From Adineta ricciae (lineage: Eukaryota > Rotifera > Eurotatoria > Adinetida > Adinetidae), in assembly GCA_905250025.1 (NCBI GenBank), contig CAJNOJ010000001.1, forward strand, positions 992,001 through 1,056,000: DNA of 64,000 nucleotides, in the 5' to 3' direction. A program made the position numbers and the translations under genes. Below, piece after piece: positions 11,315 to 33,098 of this stretch. A model generated the notes under the pieces. The model made no database searches. It was not told the origin of the DNA and was given only the letters and a program-made list of their open reading frames with translations. Position 1 is the stretch's first letter, and the number at the start of each line of letters is the position of its first letter.

Positions 11315-12603
11315 CTAGTACCAATTGAACACATCCGATGTTTGTCCTTGTTGATTGGCACGATTTTTAACGGCTATATACGAGAGTAATCCGCGAATGA
11401 AAAGAAAGAAGCCAGCAAACAGAACGATGGCAAAGATGAAGTTTTGTGCTGGATCGTACACTGCTGCTCGAGGAACCGATGGTGACGTGAAATTACCATT
11501 GATAAATGAAGAACTGTGGAATCCACCATAACGCGTCACTGTGATCCATTTAGCCACACTCAAACCAAATCCTGACATTGCACCGAAACGGGCGGCAATG
11601 GTTGGAATTAGACAAACAACAGCAAGAAAACCAAGCCAATTGAAGAAGAACGCAATAATGCTAAAGACAAACAACAGATTTTTGGTTCTTGCCGAAGAAA
11701 TTTTCAACTTACAAAGCCATCAAGAATGTGCAATCTGTACCAACATCCAAACTGGACCCTGTCGTGAACCAAGCGGCGATTGCTGGTTGATTTGTTTGAT
11801 GAGATGACTAGTGAACAGGAAATAGGAGTATGCAAACATACGTAGTTTTCGATGCATACCTGTTCATTGCCATGCAAATCGATGATTTCCACAGGTGAGA
11901 TGTGAGGATAATGCGGTAAATGATCCGTATTACGAACTTTACTTGGATCAACGAGACAGTAAGGCGGCGGAGCTTCGATCTCTACAGCCGATGCTGATGC
12001 TGAGTTGTCATTCGCATCTGTTGCTGGTGTTATTTCGTACGCTGGTGGTGGTTCATCTAAAACAAACAGTTGTTTTTATTTGATTGATCAAAAGAAAATT
12101 TTGTCAACGTCAAAGACTTGTCGAAGCGAATCTTAATTAATCAAAATGTCAGCAAGTAATTAGCGAGATGTGAAGCTCTCGAGAGCATTCGAATGGAGGA
12201 TAATTCGGCGTGATCGTCTCTTCGTCGAACAAGGAAATATTTATGTATTTTAATAGACATTTAATGTGATCGACAAACGACATCCGTCGGTCAAATCTAA
12301 TTATAAGCGTTGATTATGTTCATTTCGAAATTAGGATCGTCCACTCTCATTTATTATGCAGCAGACAAATTCAATCATGTGTTCCTTTGAAAACTTTCTC
12401 GTTTATTTTCTATTGATGAGAACTCGCCGTATATGCCATTCTTTTTCACTCGTATTTCGTATCAATAGATAATCGGTGGGAGGGAAAGTACCCAAAGGAC
12501 ATAAAACGGCTGAGGGCGTTTCAATTTTACCTGGTGGTGTCGTTGTCGTTCGATCTGTTGTTTCTGGTGGAATTGGTTGTTCCGTGGAACTGTTTATGCT
12601 CAT
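11315..12603 (-). CDS. NDFIP: NDFIP, Nedd4-family-interacting membrane protein
   Basis: Four minus-strand exons (12603-12531, 12056-11860, 11807-11713, 11660-11315) join in frame to 236 residues. The cytosolic N-terminus is Thr/Pro-rich and has two PY motifs, PPPAY and PPPY, which in this family bind the WW domains of Nedd4-type HECT ubiquitin ligases. Three membrane segments follow: CTFLMAFIIAFFFNWLGFLA, the GFGLSVAKWITV region and FIFAIVLFAGFFLFIRGLLSY. The signature FFFNWLGF and GAMSGFGLSVAKWI match NDFIP1/2. These Golgi/endosome adaptors recruit and activate Nedd4 ligases to ubiquitinate membrane cargo. The PY-bearing exon is absent from a simple long-frame reading and appears only after splicing. 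One gene here covers what vertebrates split into NDFIP1 and NDFIP2. Confidence 0.92.
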
Positions 12604-12958
12604 AATAGACGATGAATCGACGGAGAAGATCAGATAAATAAACTAATCTGAAATGAAAACAATTCATTGTTTTAATCGACATTTAGAAAAATAGTACGAA
12701 GTGTAGCAGTGAAAAGAGAAAGAGAGAGAGAGAAAACATGAATTTTCTGTGAATGGTATCGAGAACAACAAGAAGTAAGACAAATACGATCTGATTGCAA
12801 GAAAGAACAGGAAAACAATAATACATTGATTTGGTTGTTTTGTACAAAGACGGAAGAAAAGAAAAGGAAATGACCTGATTTGGAACTCGAACAGAGGAAA
12901 GATGATAATTATGAAATCACTGTATTCACAAAAAAATATATTGACTGATAGATGGTCT
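12604..12958. other. Spacer between NDFIP and TAO kinase
   Basis: Both neighbours are on the minus strand. It holds the promoter and 5' UTR of NDFIP and the 3' UTR of the TAO kinase. No exon seen. Confidence 0.6.
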
Positions 12959-16978
<4,020 letters not shown>

Positions 16979-17850
16979 GTTTGATTCTTTTAGAAATTAT
17001 GCTTTAGGTACATCTAAAAGAAAACAAAAGTCACGGGAAAGAATTCGTTACAAGTCTATGAGTGAGTGAGTGAGTGAAGCGAACGCGCGATGTCTTCTTC
17101 TTCTTCTTCCATTGCCATTTTCTTGTTTAACAAATAGGCTTTTTTTCTTCGTTCTTCTTCCTTTTACTTGTGTCGACGACAAAGAGGACGCTACTGAACA
17201 ATGACGAAGAAAAAAAAGTAAAACAAGAGGCTTTGCTTGTTGTTATTCATTGACTTTACTCATTGAGTGATTCATTAATGTCGAAAAACATTGATTTCAA
17301 TGAAATGAGGAAATCGCTTTATTTAGCGATGCGCAGATTAGTTTTCATACAACGGAAAGCGATGTCAGAAGTAATTACTTCGAATTCTTCCGACTATGGA
17401 AGTCTATCGTTCAACAGCAAGAAATACGAGTCAATTCGGATGCTGTCGATGCACGTGTAAAGAGTTGAAATTGCTAAAACATTGTCTTGTCCTCTGCTTT
17501 TTGTTTTTCGAAATCATCTGGACATGATGCAAATAAGTGAAAATGAACGACTTGCACGAAAGGAACATACAAAAAGCACATGTTTTATATTCACTGTACA
17601 AGTAAAAAAAAAAGTAAAAAGACAAACAAACAAAAAATGAAATTTCCGTCGATTTCAATCGTCGATCAGGCACAAATTCAATTGAGAAACACGAGTTCTG
17701 TTTTTCTTCGATTCGAACGTTGTAATTAGAAATAGTTTGCTTTTGATTATAGAAGAATAATAGTAACGATGATAAAAAAAAATGCACCGGAAAACACACG
17801 CACACACACACAAATCACATTTCTACTAGCAGGCTTTATTCTTTATCAAA
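16979..17850. other. Spacer between TAO kinase promoter and USP32 3' end
   Basis: Both flanking genes are on the minus strand. It holds GAGT repeats near 17060-17080, TTC-rich tracts, and a minus-strand AATAAA just after the USP32 stop (about 17836). No coding exon seen; the 65-residue frame at 17263-17460 has no family resemblance. Confidence 0.55.
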
Positions 17851-23315
<5,465 letters not shown>

Positions 23316-24270
23316 ATTTTCATATTTTTCTCATCTCGTTTGATTCCCCTAGAAGAAAACTCGAAATTGTTTTGTTGTTTTGGTTTGAAAGAAAAAGAAA
23401 AATAATAACAATTATTAATAATTGTGTCGAAGTCGTCAGCGATTATTATATTGGTTATCATGTTAAGCAAATAAAACTAATATAGATGTTTATTAGAAGT
23501 AGGAGATTTAGACCAGAGCGCCATCTTTTTATGGATGCGTGAATTGTAATGTTTGAGATGTGACGTGTCTTTGACACAGTCAAAAAAGGAAACTAGACAA
23601 AGTAAATGTCAGGAAAAAGAACACGAATGTTTTTCTTGGAGGTTTACACGTGAAAAAATCAAATTGGAAGAGAAATGAGTATCATCAATGAAATTTTTCT
23701 TGAATTTCTTTGAGAATTGAAAAAAAATCATAGATGTGTATTACAGCAAAGCTTTCGATACAGATGACAAATTATGTTTCACAAGCATTTATTATTTGAC
23801 AGGAAAGTGTTTAATCACACGTATGCTCAATAATCATTAGGAAAGATAATGTATGAAAATGACGAAAGAAAAATACGAACTAACAGAAAGGAAAAAAAGA
23901 GAAAAAGAATGTATTACAATCAATCTTTCTTTGATTTTCCTTCTCCGTGTTGCATATGTATTAAAATTTCACTGATAATCAATCTTAATCAACCTAGTTC
24001 CGTTTTCGTTGTCTTAGATATATGAAATTCGACTCCGAAGACATCTAGTTCGACGTGATCTTCCAAATCGAACATCGTGCTTTTGCTGCTTTAATTATAT
24101 TTTTTTATCAAGCGTCACGCTTGATCAATACATATATTTTGTTACTCTTCGACAAGGTTAGTTTTATTGTATATTTGCAGTAACCAAAGAGGAAAGAAAC
24201 TGTTTGAGATACGTATACAAAACGAAAGATTGTTTTTATTTTAGAAGTGATTGATTCGAAAAACTTGAAA
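23316..24270. promoter_or_regulatory. Divergent intergenic region USP32 / ORP2
   Basis: About 955 bases separate the two start codons, which face away from each other, so both promoters and 5' UTRs must lie here. A TTTTATTTTAG acceptor-like site just before 24245 suggests a 5' UTR intron of ORP2. No coding exon or clear core promoter motif was identified. Confidence 0.5.
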
Positions 24271-27046
24271 ATGGCCAATGATGCAGCTGCGGATGAATTC
24301 TTCGATGCCGACGGTATATAATTCATGTTATTTTCCTTGTCTAAAGCTTATGATTGATGAACGACATAGTCATGAACGTAGGCAGACAACTTTAATATTA
24401 CTGACGCGTGTTCTCGACATATAATGATTTATGATCTTGTCCTTTGAGTAAAGTGTCCGAACAAAACGATAGACGTTCATAGTAACTTTTTCAAATCAAT
24501 ACTACCGAATTGTCTCTTCACCCGATTTCACTCATCGATGTTAGAAACAATACTAGATTGTCTACAAAACTAGAAGTAGAAACAAAATGTGGCTGTCTTC
24601 AGATATGATAGAACATTTGTATTAGCACTAATGACAAATAGATTTACCTGCTGGTGCTTTTTCATCACTAATCATTTGAAACAAATGAATAAATACCCCC
24701 GAATATCTCTCCTCTTATATAGACATCGATCATTACACGAATGGTATACAACGTGACTTGATGAGGAGTTGGAATACCCTCTCGCGAAAGCAATTCGGTC
24801 GGTATGTATCCTCTTTCTAACCAATAATTAATCTTTGAATAACAAATGGCGTGATCTAAGATGACTAATTAAAGAACTAAGTCTTCTCTCTTCTTCGTTT
24901 TTTTCGCTAGTAAAACACATGAAACAAAACGATACGTAGTCAGGTATACATTATTTATTCGGATGAGTGCGCAGATAAATCCATGCGATGTACATTCATC
25001 ACACTTCACGTTATTCATATCTTTCGTATTATCATTTTCTTTTCTTCATTCTTCTGCTATATAATATTCAATCCGACGAGCATTTTCGTTCTTCTTTTGT
25101 TACACTCTCGAATTTGAGTTATTAAGTACAGTATACGAAAGCCACACCGCTCTTTAGTTTTCATCCTAATGGCATCATCGGATAATCTATATTCTTCTTT
25201 AAAGAAACATGCTGGACGGTAAGTTGAAATGATGACAACTAACCAAGAACAAGAGAAAATTTGTTGGCTTATTCTCACTAACACCTTGTCGCTTTTGTTT
25301 AGAACAAAACTTCCAGTATCAATGTTCGATCGGTCGCAAATAAGTATTTGGAGTATACTTAAACAATGCATAGGCAAAGTATACTCAATGATTAATAAAA
25401 GGAAACGAGTTGCTTTTCTTTTGTCTACAAATAGGAACTATCGAAAATCGCCATGCCGATTGCGTGGAATGAACCTGTTTCATTTTTACAACGATTTACA
25501 GAAAATGTACTTTATTCATACTTACTTGACAAAGCTGATGAATGTTCAGATCCGATTATGCGAATGCAAGTATGTTCAATTGAACATAAGAAAAAGTCGC
25601 TTTCATGTATCTTGTTATTAAGTACGTTGCCGCATTTGTTGTGTCATCGATCGCAAGTAATATTGATCGTTTATCAAAACCATTCAATCCCTTGCTTGGT
25701 GAAACTTATGAATTTACTCGGTGAGTGATGATGAATTCAATTAGTCTAACATGGTATCTTCTCTTTCAACTGATTTTAGTGACGATTTACCTTTTCGTTA
25801 TTTCTCGGAACAAGTTAGTCATCACCCGCCTGTTAGTGCGTTTGTATGTGATTCAAAAGATGGAGGGGCTCGATGGAAATTCTATGGAAGTATTTTACCA
25901 AAAGCAAAATTTTCTGTTAAGAATATGGAAGTGAATCCGAAAGGATTGTTAACATTGGAATTGAAACGGTAACCCATAGCTAAACCATCGACTTTTCTCT
26001 CAATCTATTTATTCCTTTTCAGACATAAAGAAGTCTACACATGGGAAAGTGTCACTTGTACAATTCATAATATTGTCGTCGGTCGACTTTGGTTTGAATA
26101 TGTAAGTTGATGGCTTTCGCGTCGGATAAAACTTCCATGGAATTTTCCTTCACAGCATGGTACTGTAGAAATTGTTAATCATTCCAATAAGATGAAAACA
26201 GTTCTCAATTTCAAACCGTATTCATGGTCATCGAAAGAATTGCATAAAGTTGAAGGTTACATTCTCGATTCTCGGTAGGATATCTGTATTTCATTTCCGT
26301 TGAACAAAAACACCTGAATTTTATGAATAGTAAACACAAAGTACGTGGCCTGTATGGTTACTGGACAGAAGCTTTGTATTCGATTGATATTGAACATTTT
26401 GAATCGTTTTTAAAACAACAAAAAAAAGAGGCAAAACAAGCTTCGAAGAATTCTCAATATCGTGCCACAAGTTCGGCAGCCTCGGCAGAAGGTGCCGATC
26501 CGGATGAAGATGTACCAGATATTGATGTATCTCACGAACAACTTAATCTACCACCGAATTCATTAACGCTCTGGCGAATTATTCCAAAACTGGAATACGC
26601 CGATCAAGTAAAAGTCGCACAAATTCAGTGAAAAAACATTTTGCTTTTCTATGGCTTTCTTCTAGTATTACAATTTTTCGATATTCTCCATGGCACTAAA
26701 CGAATGGACTGAAGAAGATCGTAAGACACATCCGCCATTGCCACCAACTGATTCGCGATTTCGTCCGGACATTCGTATCATGGAAGAGGGTAACATTGAC
26801 CGAGCTGGAGATGAAAAAACTCGTCTCGAAGAAAAACAACGGCAAGTGAGACAAGCTATGGAAAAACGTCGAGAACATTGGCAACCAAGGTAAATCTTTC
26901 ACCCGATGTTTGCAAACTAACCTCGATTAATTCTTCTTTTCAGATGGTTCCGTCTTGCTAAACATGAAGTAACTGGAGATGAAGTTTGGGTATCCAATGA
27001 AAAATACTGGCAACGAAATTGGTCAAATTGTCCAGACATCTATTAA
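24271..27046 (+). CDS. OSBPL2: ORP2-type oxysterol-binding protein
   Basis: Twelve exons (24271-24313, 24723-24801, 25132-25218, 25303-25378, 25435-25569, 25623-25720, 25780-25968, 26023-26101, 26156-26274, 26331-26607, 26666-26889, 26944-27046) join without a phase conflict into 502 residues. It lacks a PH domain, like the short ORPs. The ORD begins near [26 protein letters not shown] and the family signature [12 protein letters not shown] follow, then [26 protein letters not shown] and a terminal NCPDIY, as in ORP2. EFFDADD at residues 9-15 resembles a FFAT motif for binding ER VAP proteins. ORP2 moves sterol and PI(4,5)P2 between membranes. Exon 3, encoding a segment rich in basic and hydrophobic residues, has no clear vertebrate counterpart and is the least certain exon. 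Confidence 0.93.
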
Positions 27047-28294
27047 TCTGCAGTTATACTTACATATCGACGGTGCTCATTTCCTTTTTCTTATGTCTAT
27101 AAATTGATCTTGAATGTCATTTCATTGCATGGATAGACATATTTATAGTTAAACATAATTTCGCTCAATATAAATACAAACTATTGAAAAAAAAAACTAT
27201 AATAAAACCTCTATATGTGGACACTGACTTCTTCTTTCAGCCCCAAAACTAATAATAACTTCTATAATATCGATGATAGATAACTCGATATCTTCACAAA
27301 GAATGAAGATAGAATATGCTGTGTACATTAGACTATGCCAAACAATTAACCAGTACATGTAACAGAAAGACATCAGAAAATAACAAGACAATTAATTTTA
27401 TTCTTCTGAGAAACGATTAATCCTACTGCTACTATCCTCTTTTCATAGTCTTTATGCCCGTAGATCAATTTCTCAAAAGAAAATTTGCTATGACCAGTTG
27501 TTTGATCAGATAAACTGGCCTTTCAATATAAAAAAACGCTCTACATCGCTGTCTAGAAGCTTCGCTCATGGCTGTTGCTCCAATATATTTCTTTACAGAA
27601 TGGTCCACACGTATTCCAAACTCTAGCGTACGCGATGAATTTCACTCCGTATTATTTATGAAGAATAGCTAATTAACGATAATATTCATCACATTAGTTG
27701 AATTTTATCATTCACTGAGGCAAAAAATGGTAGTACTAGATTTGAAACAGATTGAAAAATTCTGAGTGAAAATTGGTAATAGTAAACACTTCCATTAAGT
27801 GCTCACTTTTGATGAGATCGATTAACATTCACGTTACAGAGGTTGCACTATACTTTCTCGTACTCTAATGCTGAAATGTTACAAACGAACCTGGTTTTCT
27901 TCTTCTGAAATCGATTAGCGGAAAACTCGAAAATGAATGTCGCAAATACGTGTAATTACGTTTGTACTATCTATTTGCTGTAAACTCGACTAAACATACG
28001 CATCTTTTCATTCATGTCTAAATACGTGTGAAAAAATATATTCCTTTAGACAATTACATCGTACACTTAAAGAACGGTCGGTTTGATCATTATATTGTGT
28101 TCTATGCATTGAGTCACGATTGTTTTCACCTGTGGCTTATACGTAAACCGTTATATGTTCGTAAAGGACGCACTTTTGCCTTAATTGAGAATGATGCCTG
28201 GGTTTAAGTATGGGAACGCAAAAGCATATATATATACAATCTACACAATTTTCTTTCTTCATTCAATCAGATTACATTCGCATTACAAACAAAT
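27047..28294. other. Intergenic, ORP2 3' UTR and ABCG promoter
   Basis: AATAAAAC at about 27200 fits ORP2 polyadenylation. The rest is AT-rich with only short accidental frames. A TATATATA tract lies at about 28228-28237, about 60 bases before the ABCG start; it could be promoter or 5' UTR. Confidence 0.5.
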
Positions 28295-30433
28295 ATGCCT
28301 TCTGCTCAAGTAGCTGTCATTACAGAGAATACTGTCGATGTCAAATCACCGTCTCAAAGTTCGGAAAAACAGCAGGTCATAGAGATGCGCGATGGTGACA
28401 CTTTGCAAGTTCAAATGTCTGTTGATGGTGCTCAAATCATATCCGCGTTATCACCACGTATCACAGTGACCTTTCATAAGGTGTCCAAAGTAATCAACGT
28501 TCCCGCCAAAATGATCGATCCAACATCGAAAGAGCGATTTATTCAACGAACTTTACTCGATCAAGTTTCTGGCCAAATTCACCCGGGACAAGTCGTTGCG
28601 TTGATGGGTCCATCAGGTTGTGGTAAAACAACCCTGTTAAATACACTTGCCGGTCGAGCATTGAGTGGCGTCACTGGCGATATTTGGTTCAACAAGCAAC
28701 GCTATGATAAAGCCATGAAGCGTAAACTCGCTTATGTTCTTCAGCAAGATCTATTTTTCGAAATGTTAACTGTCAAACAACAATTGACATATACGGCTCT
28801 GTTACGGTTACCAAATAACCTATCCAAACAAGATAAATTGGCCCAAGTTGAACAAATTATTGACCAATTACGTATTCGAAAATGTGCCAATACGCCAATC
28901 ATGTTAGTATCAGGTGGCGAAAAGAAACGTGTCAACATTGGAACGGAATTGTTAACAAATCCCAGTGTTATCTTTCTTGATGGTAAGTTTTTCAAAGATT
29001 AATACCATTTTAAGCAAAACAAAGCTCATTCGTTCCTTTTTCTTTCTCTAGAACCAACATCCGGTTTGGATAGTACATCAGCCGTTGCTCTAGTAGAAGT
29101 GCTTCGTGAATTAGCTATGCAAGGCAAAACAATCATTACATCGATCCATCAGCCATCGTCACAAATATTTCAGTCGTTCGATCAATTGATACTCTTAGCT
29201 GATGGGAAAACGATTTATATGGTAAATTGAGTCATCTATCTATTCGTTTGAAAATAACGCAAGGTATTCTGTTTTAAGGGTAATCCGTCTAATGCTCTCG
29301 CGTATTTTGCTACAATGGGACATCATTCTCCAGCACAATACAATCCAGCTGATTATGTTATGGATCTGGTGAATCAAGATATGAGCATTCGCGAAGAACT
29401 TAAACAAGCCTATCTTAAAAATCGAATTGTAGCCGATGGCAAAGCTATATCATCACAATCTTCGTCTGCCGCTCAGCAGTATCTCTTTCCTGAACCATCT
29501 GGTAATGAAGCAGATTTAACCAATCCAGACAATGTAAATTTGATTCCGACTAAAAAGGAAGGCAAATGGCCACTGAGTTTTCTGCCTCAAATGTTAATTC
29601 TCTGCTCTCGGTCATTTCGCTTAACTGGCATGTCTCAACTGACATTGCTTAATACTATGCAAGCTTTGGGTTTAGCTATCGTCAGCGGCTTATGTTGGTT
29701 ACGAATGGATTTTAGCGAAGATACACTCAGTGACCGTTCATCATATATTTTCTTCCTCATGACATTCTGGCCATTGCAAACATTAATGGGTGGTCTCCTA
29801 TCGTTTCCATTCGAACGATCAGTTATTGAAAAAGAACGTGCAAGTGGTTCATATCGTCTATCATCCTATTTCATAGCCAAATCTCTAGCCGAAGGTCCAT
29901 TGAAACTTATTTTGCCAACATGCTTTCTTATTATCAGCTATTGGATGGCCAATATTAACCCAAACTTTGGTATTTTTCTCGCCATTCTCGTGTTTCAATT
30001 GGTCGCTATTCTTGTGGCTGAATCTCTTGGTCTTCTACTTGGTGCAGCATTAAAAAATCTGCATCATGCAATCACTGCTGCAACAGTCATCCTACTCTCT
30101 CTTATGTTGGTCGGTGGATTTTTCGTCAAACATCTTCCTCATTGGTTAGGTGTCTGGGGTAAATGGTTATCATTCTTTAAGTATTCATATGATGCCTGTT
30201 TACAACTACAGTTTAAAGGTGACCGAGTTTATTCATGTGTCGATGGTTCAATTATTGCTTCATGTCGAAATAATACTAGTGGGACGTTTTATAGCAAAGA
30301 TGCACTCCAATATTTTGATATTGGAATTGGCATTGGTTGGAACTTTTTCGTGCTCATTGGCATGTTCTTTGCTTTCCGAACGCTGGCATACCTGGCTTTA
30401 CGTTTTATCAACAATCATACCGGTCGTGCATAA
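28295..30433 (+). CDS. ABCG-family half-transporter
   Basis: Three exons (28295-28982, 29052-29221, 29279-30433) encode 670 residues. The nucleotide-binding domain comes first: Walker A MGPSGCGKTTLLNTLAG, Q-loop VLQQDLFFEMLT, signature LVSGGEKKRVNIG, Walker B VIFLDEPTSGLD (split by intron 1 after FLD) and switch His SIHQPSS. A membrane domain follows with about six helices, including AIVSGLCWLRMDF, FFLMTFWPLQTLMGGLLSF, FFVLIGMFFAFRTLAYLAL and the ERASGSYRLSSYF element typical of ABCG. ABCG half-transporters dimerise and export sterols, lipids, pigments or xenobiotics. It resembles the ABCG group that includes plant and protist WBC transporters; the substrate cannot be read from sequence. The ATG follows a possible TATA tract by about 60 bases. 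Its 3' end faces the membrane protein gene on the other strand. Confidence 0.92.
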
Positions 30434-30757
30434 GACTTTAAATGTGCATATTTTCCCTTTGTTTTTATATAATATTTCCCTAAATAGTTGACAAATAAAC
30501 ATTGTAAAAAGAAATTCGACCCAGTATTTTCTTATTTTTGTCTGTCAGTCGGCTGTCGTTGTCGAATTAGATAATGAATAGCGATTAAAGTCATATCGAG
30601 ATCCGATTTTGATATATGACAATCGGTTGCACTATTGTCTGGAAAACGTCGTAGAAATTCATCTTCGGAACGGAATAAAACAAACCGATTTATTTCTTCT
30701 CAAATCAGATAAAAAGAAACATCAACGAAACGATAGGGAAAAAACTAGAATCTTGTT
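30434..30757. other. Convergent 3' spacer
   Basis: An AATAAACAT motif at about 30493 fits ABCG polyadenylation. No exon seen. Confidence 0.55.
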
Positions 30758-32052
30758 TTACATATCGAGCCAGGCATGTTCATTTGTTGTGCGTAGCAAT
30801 TGCATATGTGTATGATTAGCAATAAGAATAGTTCCGCGTGCATCGATAAATTCGAATTTGGTTGGCCGGTGAATGTTTGTAAATAGCTGACCAAGCACAT
30901 GACTATTCAAATCCTTAATTTCAACCATTAGATCATCGTATAGTGAGTAATAACGATGGAATGGATCGAGTAAAACCGGCAAGTGTGGAAGGTTCAATTC
31001 GAAATGATGTCGTACGATAGCCCGATTAGCTTCGTGTCGTGTTTGAGATTGTTGGCTACCATGCCAAAGAACGAGAACGTTATCACAAGCTACACCGAGA
31101 AAATATGGTGCGCCGATTGTCTCACCAGGGCATGAATGAATTAAACCATGAGCAACTGCTCCATCATCATTAATCAACGACATACGACACTATAGAAAAG
31201 AAGGAATCTATCATGAAGATAAGATCAATATCAAAGAAATCTACAGTATGTGCTTGAGGATCTAATTGTGTATAGACGATGTGTTCTTCGGTGGTATTTG
31301 TTTCAAATTTAGTCCAACGTTCATTGAGTAAATAGTCATCTTCTTGTTCATGAATAGTGATGCCTGTTCGTCGATCGGAACTGAAAAATAATCGTTCGCC
31401 AGACTTCGTATTGACAAGGATATGTTCGAGATGGCGATGGGCATGATCTAGCCATGGATGTTGTAGAATGTTCTTTGTCCATAGTTTTGGATTGACGGGT
31501 TCAATCGCGCCGAGTTTAAGTTCTTTTTCAATCCAATGACGCGTCGCTTCACGGCAAAGATCAGCATCGTGAAGTTTATGGCATGCACAATGCGGATTCG
31601 TTTTGCATGATTGCAGACAATGTGAATGACTTGGAATACAATGTGACGGATTTTTTGTTGAATGTATAAATGTGGCCGGGCAAACACATGCCGTCGACAG
31701 CTTACCTATCTTAACACACGGTGTCCATGGTTCTGTCTAATAAAAAGAAGTTTGGATTATTAGAAGAAAGTTGGTTTGGACGTACATGATCTTGTGATAA
31801 CAATTCAAGATGAGGCATGATGCGTCCTTCTTCCATTTGCCGACATGTATTTCGTCGGGTAAGAACGATAACCAGAAGTGTTGTGCCAAGTAATAAAAGT
31901 AACGCTAATAAAGTCGGATACAGATATGATTTGATGCTTGATAATCGAGATTTAAGCAAATGTTTATCATTGTAATCAGTCGTATCGGCGTACATTTGTA
32001 GTTTTTTATCCGCAGAAGACGAATTCACGTTCGCGGTTGAATCAGGAACCAT
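30758..32052 (-). CDS. Unrecognised type II membrane protein with Cys-rich stalk
   Basis: Three minus-strand exons (32052-31786, 31736-31245, 31189-30758), all phase 0, encode 396 residues. The start is ATG 32052; the frame extends upstream only through non-ATG codons. Residues about 1-42 are polar, 43-64 form one hydrophobic helix (YLYPTLLALLLLLGTTLLVI), followed by TRR, so the N-terminus should be cytosolic and the rest extracellular. Residues about 96-150 contain nine cysteines. The remaining 240 residues are a soluble, His-rich domain with no motif I recognise; FIDARGTILIANHTH near the end faintly recalls Cache-type sensor domains, but this is weak. It could be a receptor-like or surface protein. 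Confidence 0.75.
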
Positions 32053-32618
32053 GATAATGCGCACAGTATCTGACAGTGACGAGAAAATACAGAAGAATAA
32101 AGTTCGTCGATGTTTACTTCGATGTTTAAATAGTGCAAAGAAGTGAAAAGAAAGCGCAAGAGAGAGAGATTACTTCGAAAACGTAATATAGATCGCGATT
32201 AAATCAATAGAAGAAGAAGAAGAAGAAAAGGCGTGTTTAATATATTGTTTTCATTTTCCTTGGGGAATCGTTCTGGTCCATGTAGTTTGATATGATTAAT
32301 AAATACAATGAAATTTGACAATGCAATATTGTTAATTTATCATCCTAAAGTTCTCTTCTTTTCTCCCGAGTTTGGTCATTTTAGGTAATCAGTTAACATT
32401 AATAAGATAAACATTTTACTAATAGTTCATGACATCAACCGAAAGAAGAAGGAAAAAAGCTAATATTTTCTCGTCTACGTGCTTCTATTACCAACGAGAC
32501 GTTAATCAACATTCTATTCATTGTTTACTGTGAGAAATTAAAATTGAAAGTATGAATAACTTTTTTGTGCGATATAAACATTTCACTGATGAATCCAGGA
32601 AATTTCCATTTAAACGGA
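32053..32618. other. Spacer between two minus-strand genes
   Basis: Contains a (GAA)n tract near 32211-32228 and otherwise AT-rich DNA. It must hold the promoter of the type II membrane protein gene and the 3' UTR of the small gene. No exon seen. Confidence 0.5.
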
Positions 32619-33098
32619 TCATTTAATTATTCGATGTCGTTTGGCCTTATCTCGGCTGGTTGCATAAGATGATTTCTGAGCTAAAGAACGTCTTTTCTTC
32701 GACTTGTTCGAGACAACTAACACATTGATAAGAATGCAAAATAGATGCTAATCGAAACGCATGAACAATCATTAGATGGCTTGTCAAACATATATAGATA
32801 TAAGATTGCTTGGGTTTCAAATAGTGTTTCCATTTGTTCTTTGTCATTAATTCGTCGGGATACAAATGGATCTTGTCTAAACACTAATAAATATTTTTTC
32901 TAACATTGATTCGAGCCGAAAAACGGAAAATCATGTGCGGATGATAGATGAGAAAAATAAGGAAAGAAACGTCTCGATATTTTCCTAGACAACGTCGACA
33001 TTTGCAGAGAAATACGAGATATCAGAAAATCGAACGTTGAATGACTTTTTACTCGCCTCATTTCCGCTATCAGCAGCCTGAGCAGTATTATCCGACAT
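32619..33098 (-). CDS. Small three-exon gene, 86 residues, unknown function
   Basis: Exons 33098-33053, 32883-32767 and 32716-32619 join in phases 1 and 1 to a complete frame. Exon 1 gives MSDNTAQAADSGNEA; exon 2 gives MFRQDPFVSRRINDKEQMET followed by LFETQAILYLYMFDKPSND; exon 3 gives a basic tail rich in Lys, Arg and Ser ending KRHRIIK. The second intron is 50 bases, the usual size here; the first is 169. The composition (an ordered acidic/hydrophobic middle, a highly basic tail) looks protein-like rather than random. I do not recognise the family. The basic tail could bind nucleic acid or microtubules; that is a guess. No single long open frame covers it, so it is easily missed. Confidence 0.6.
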
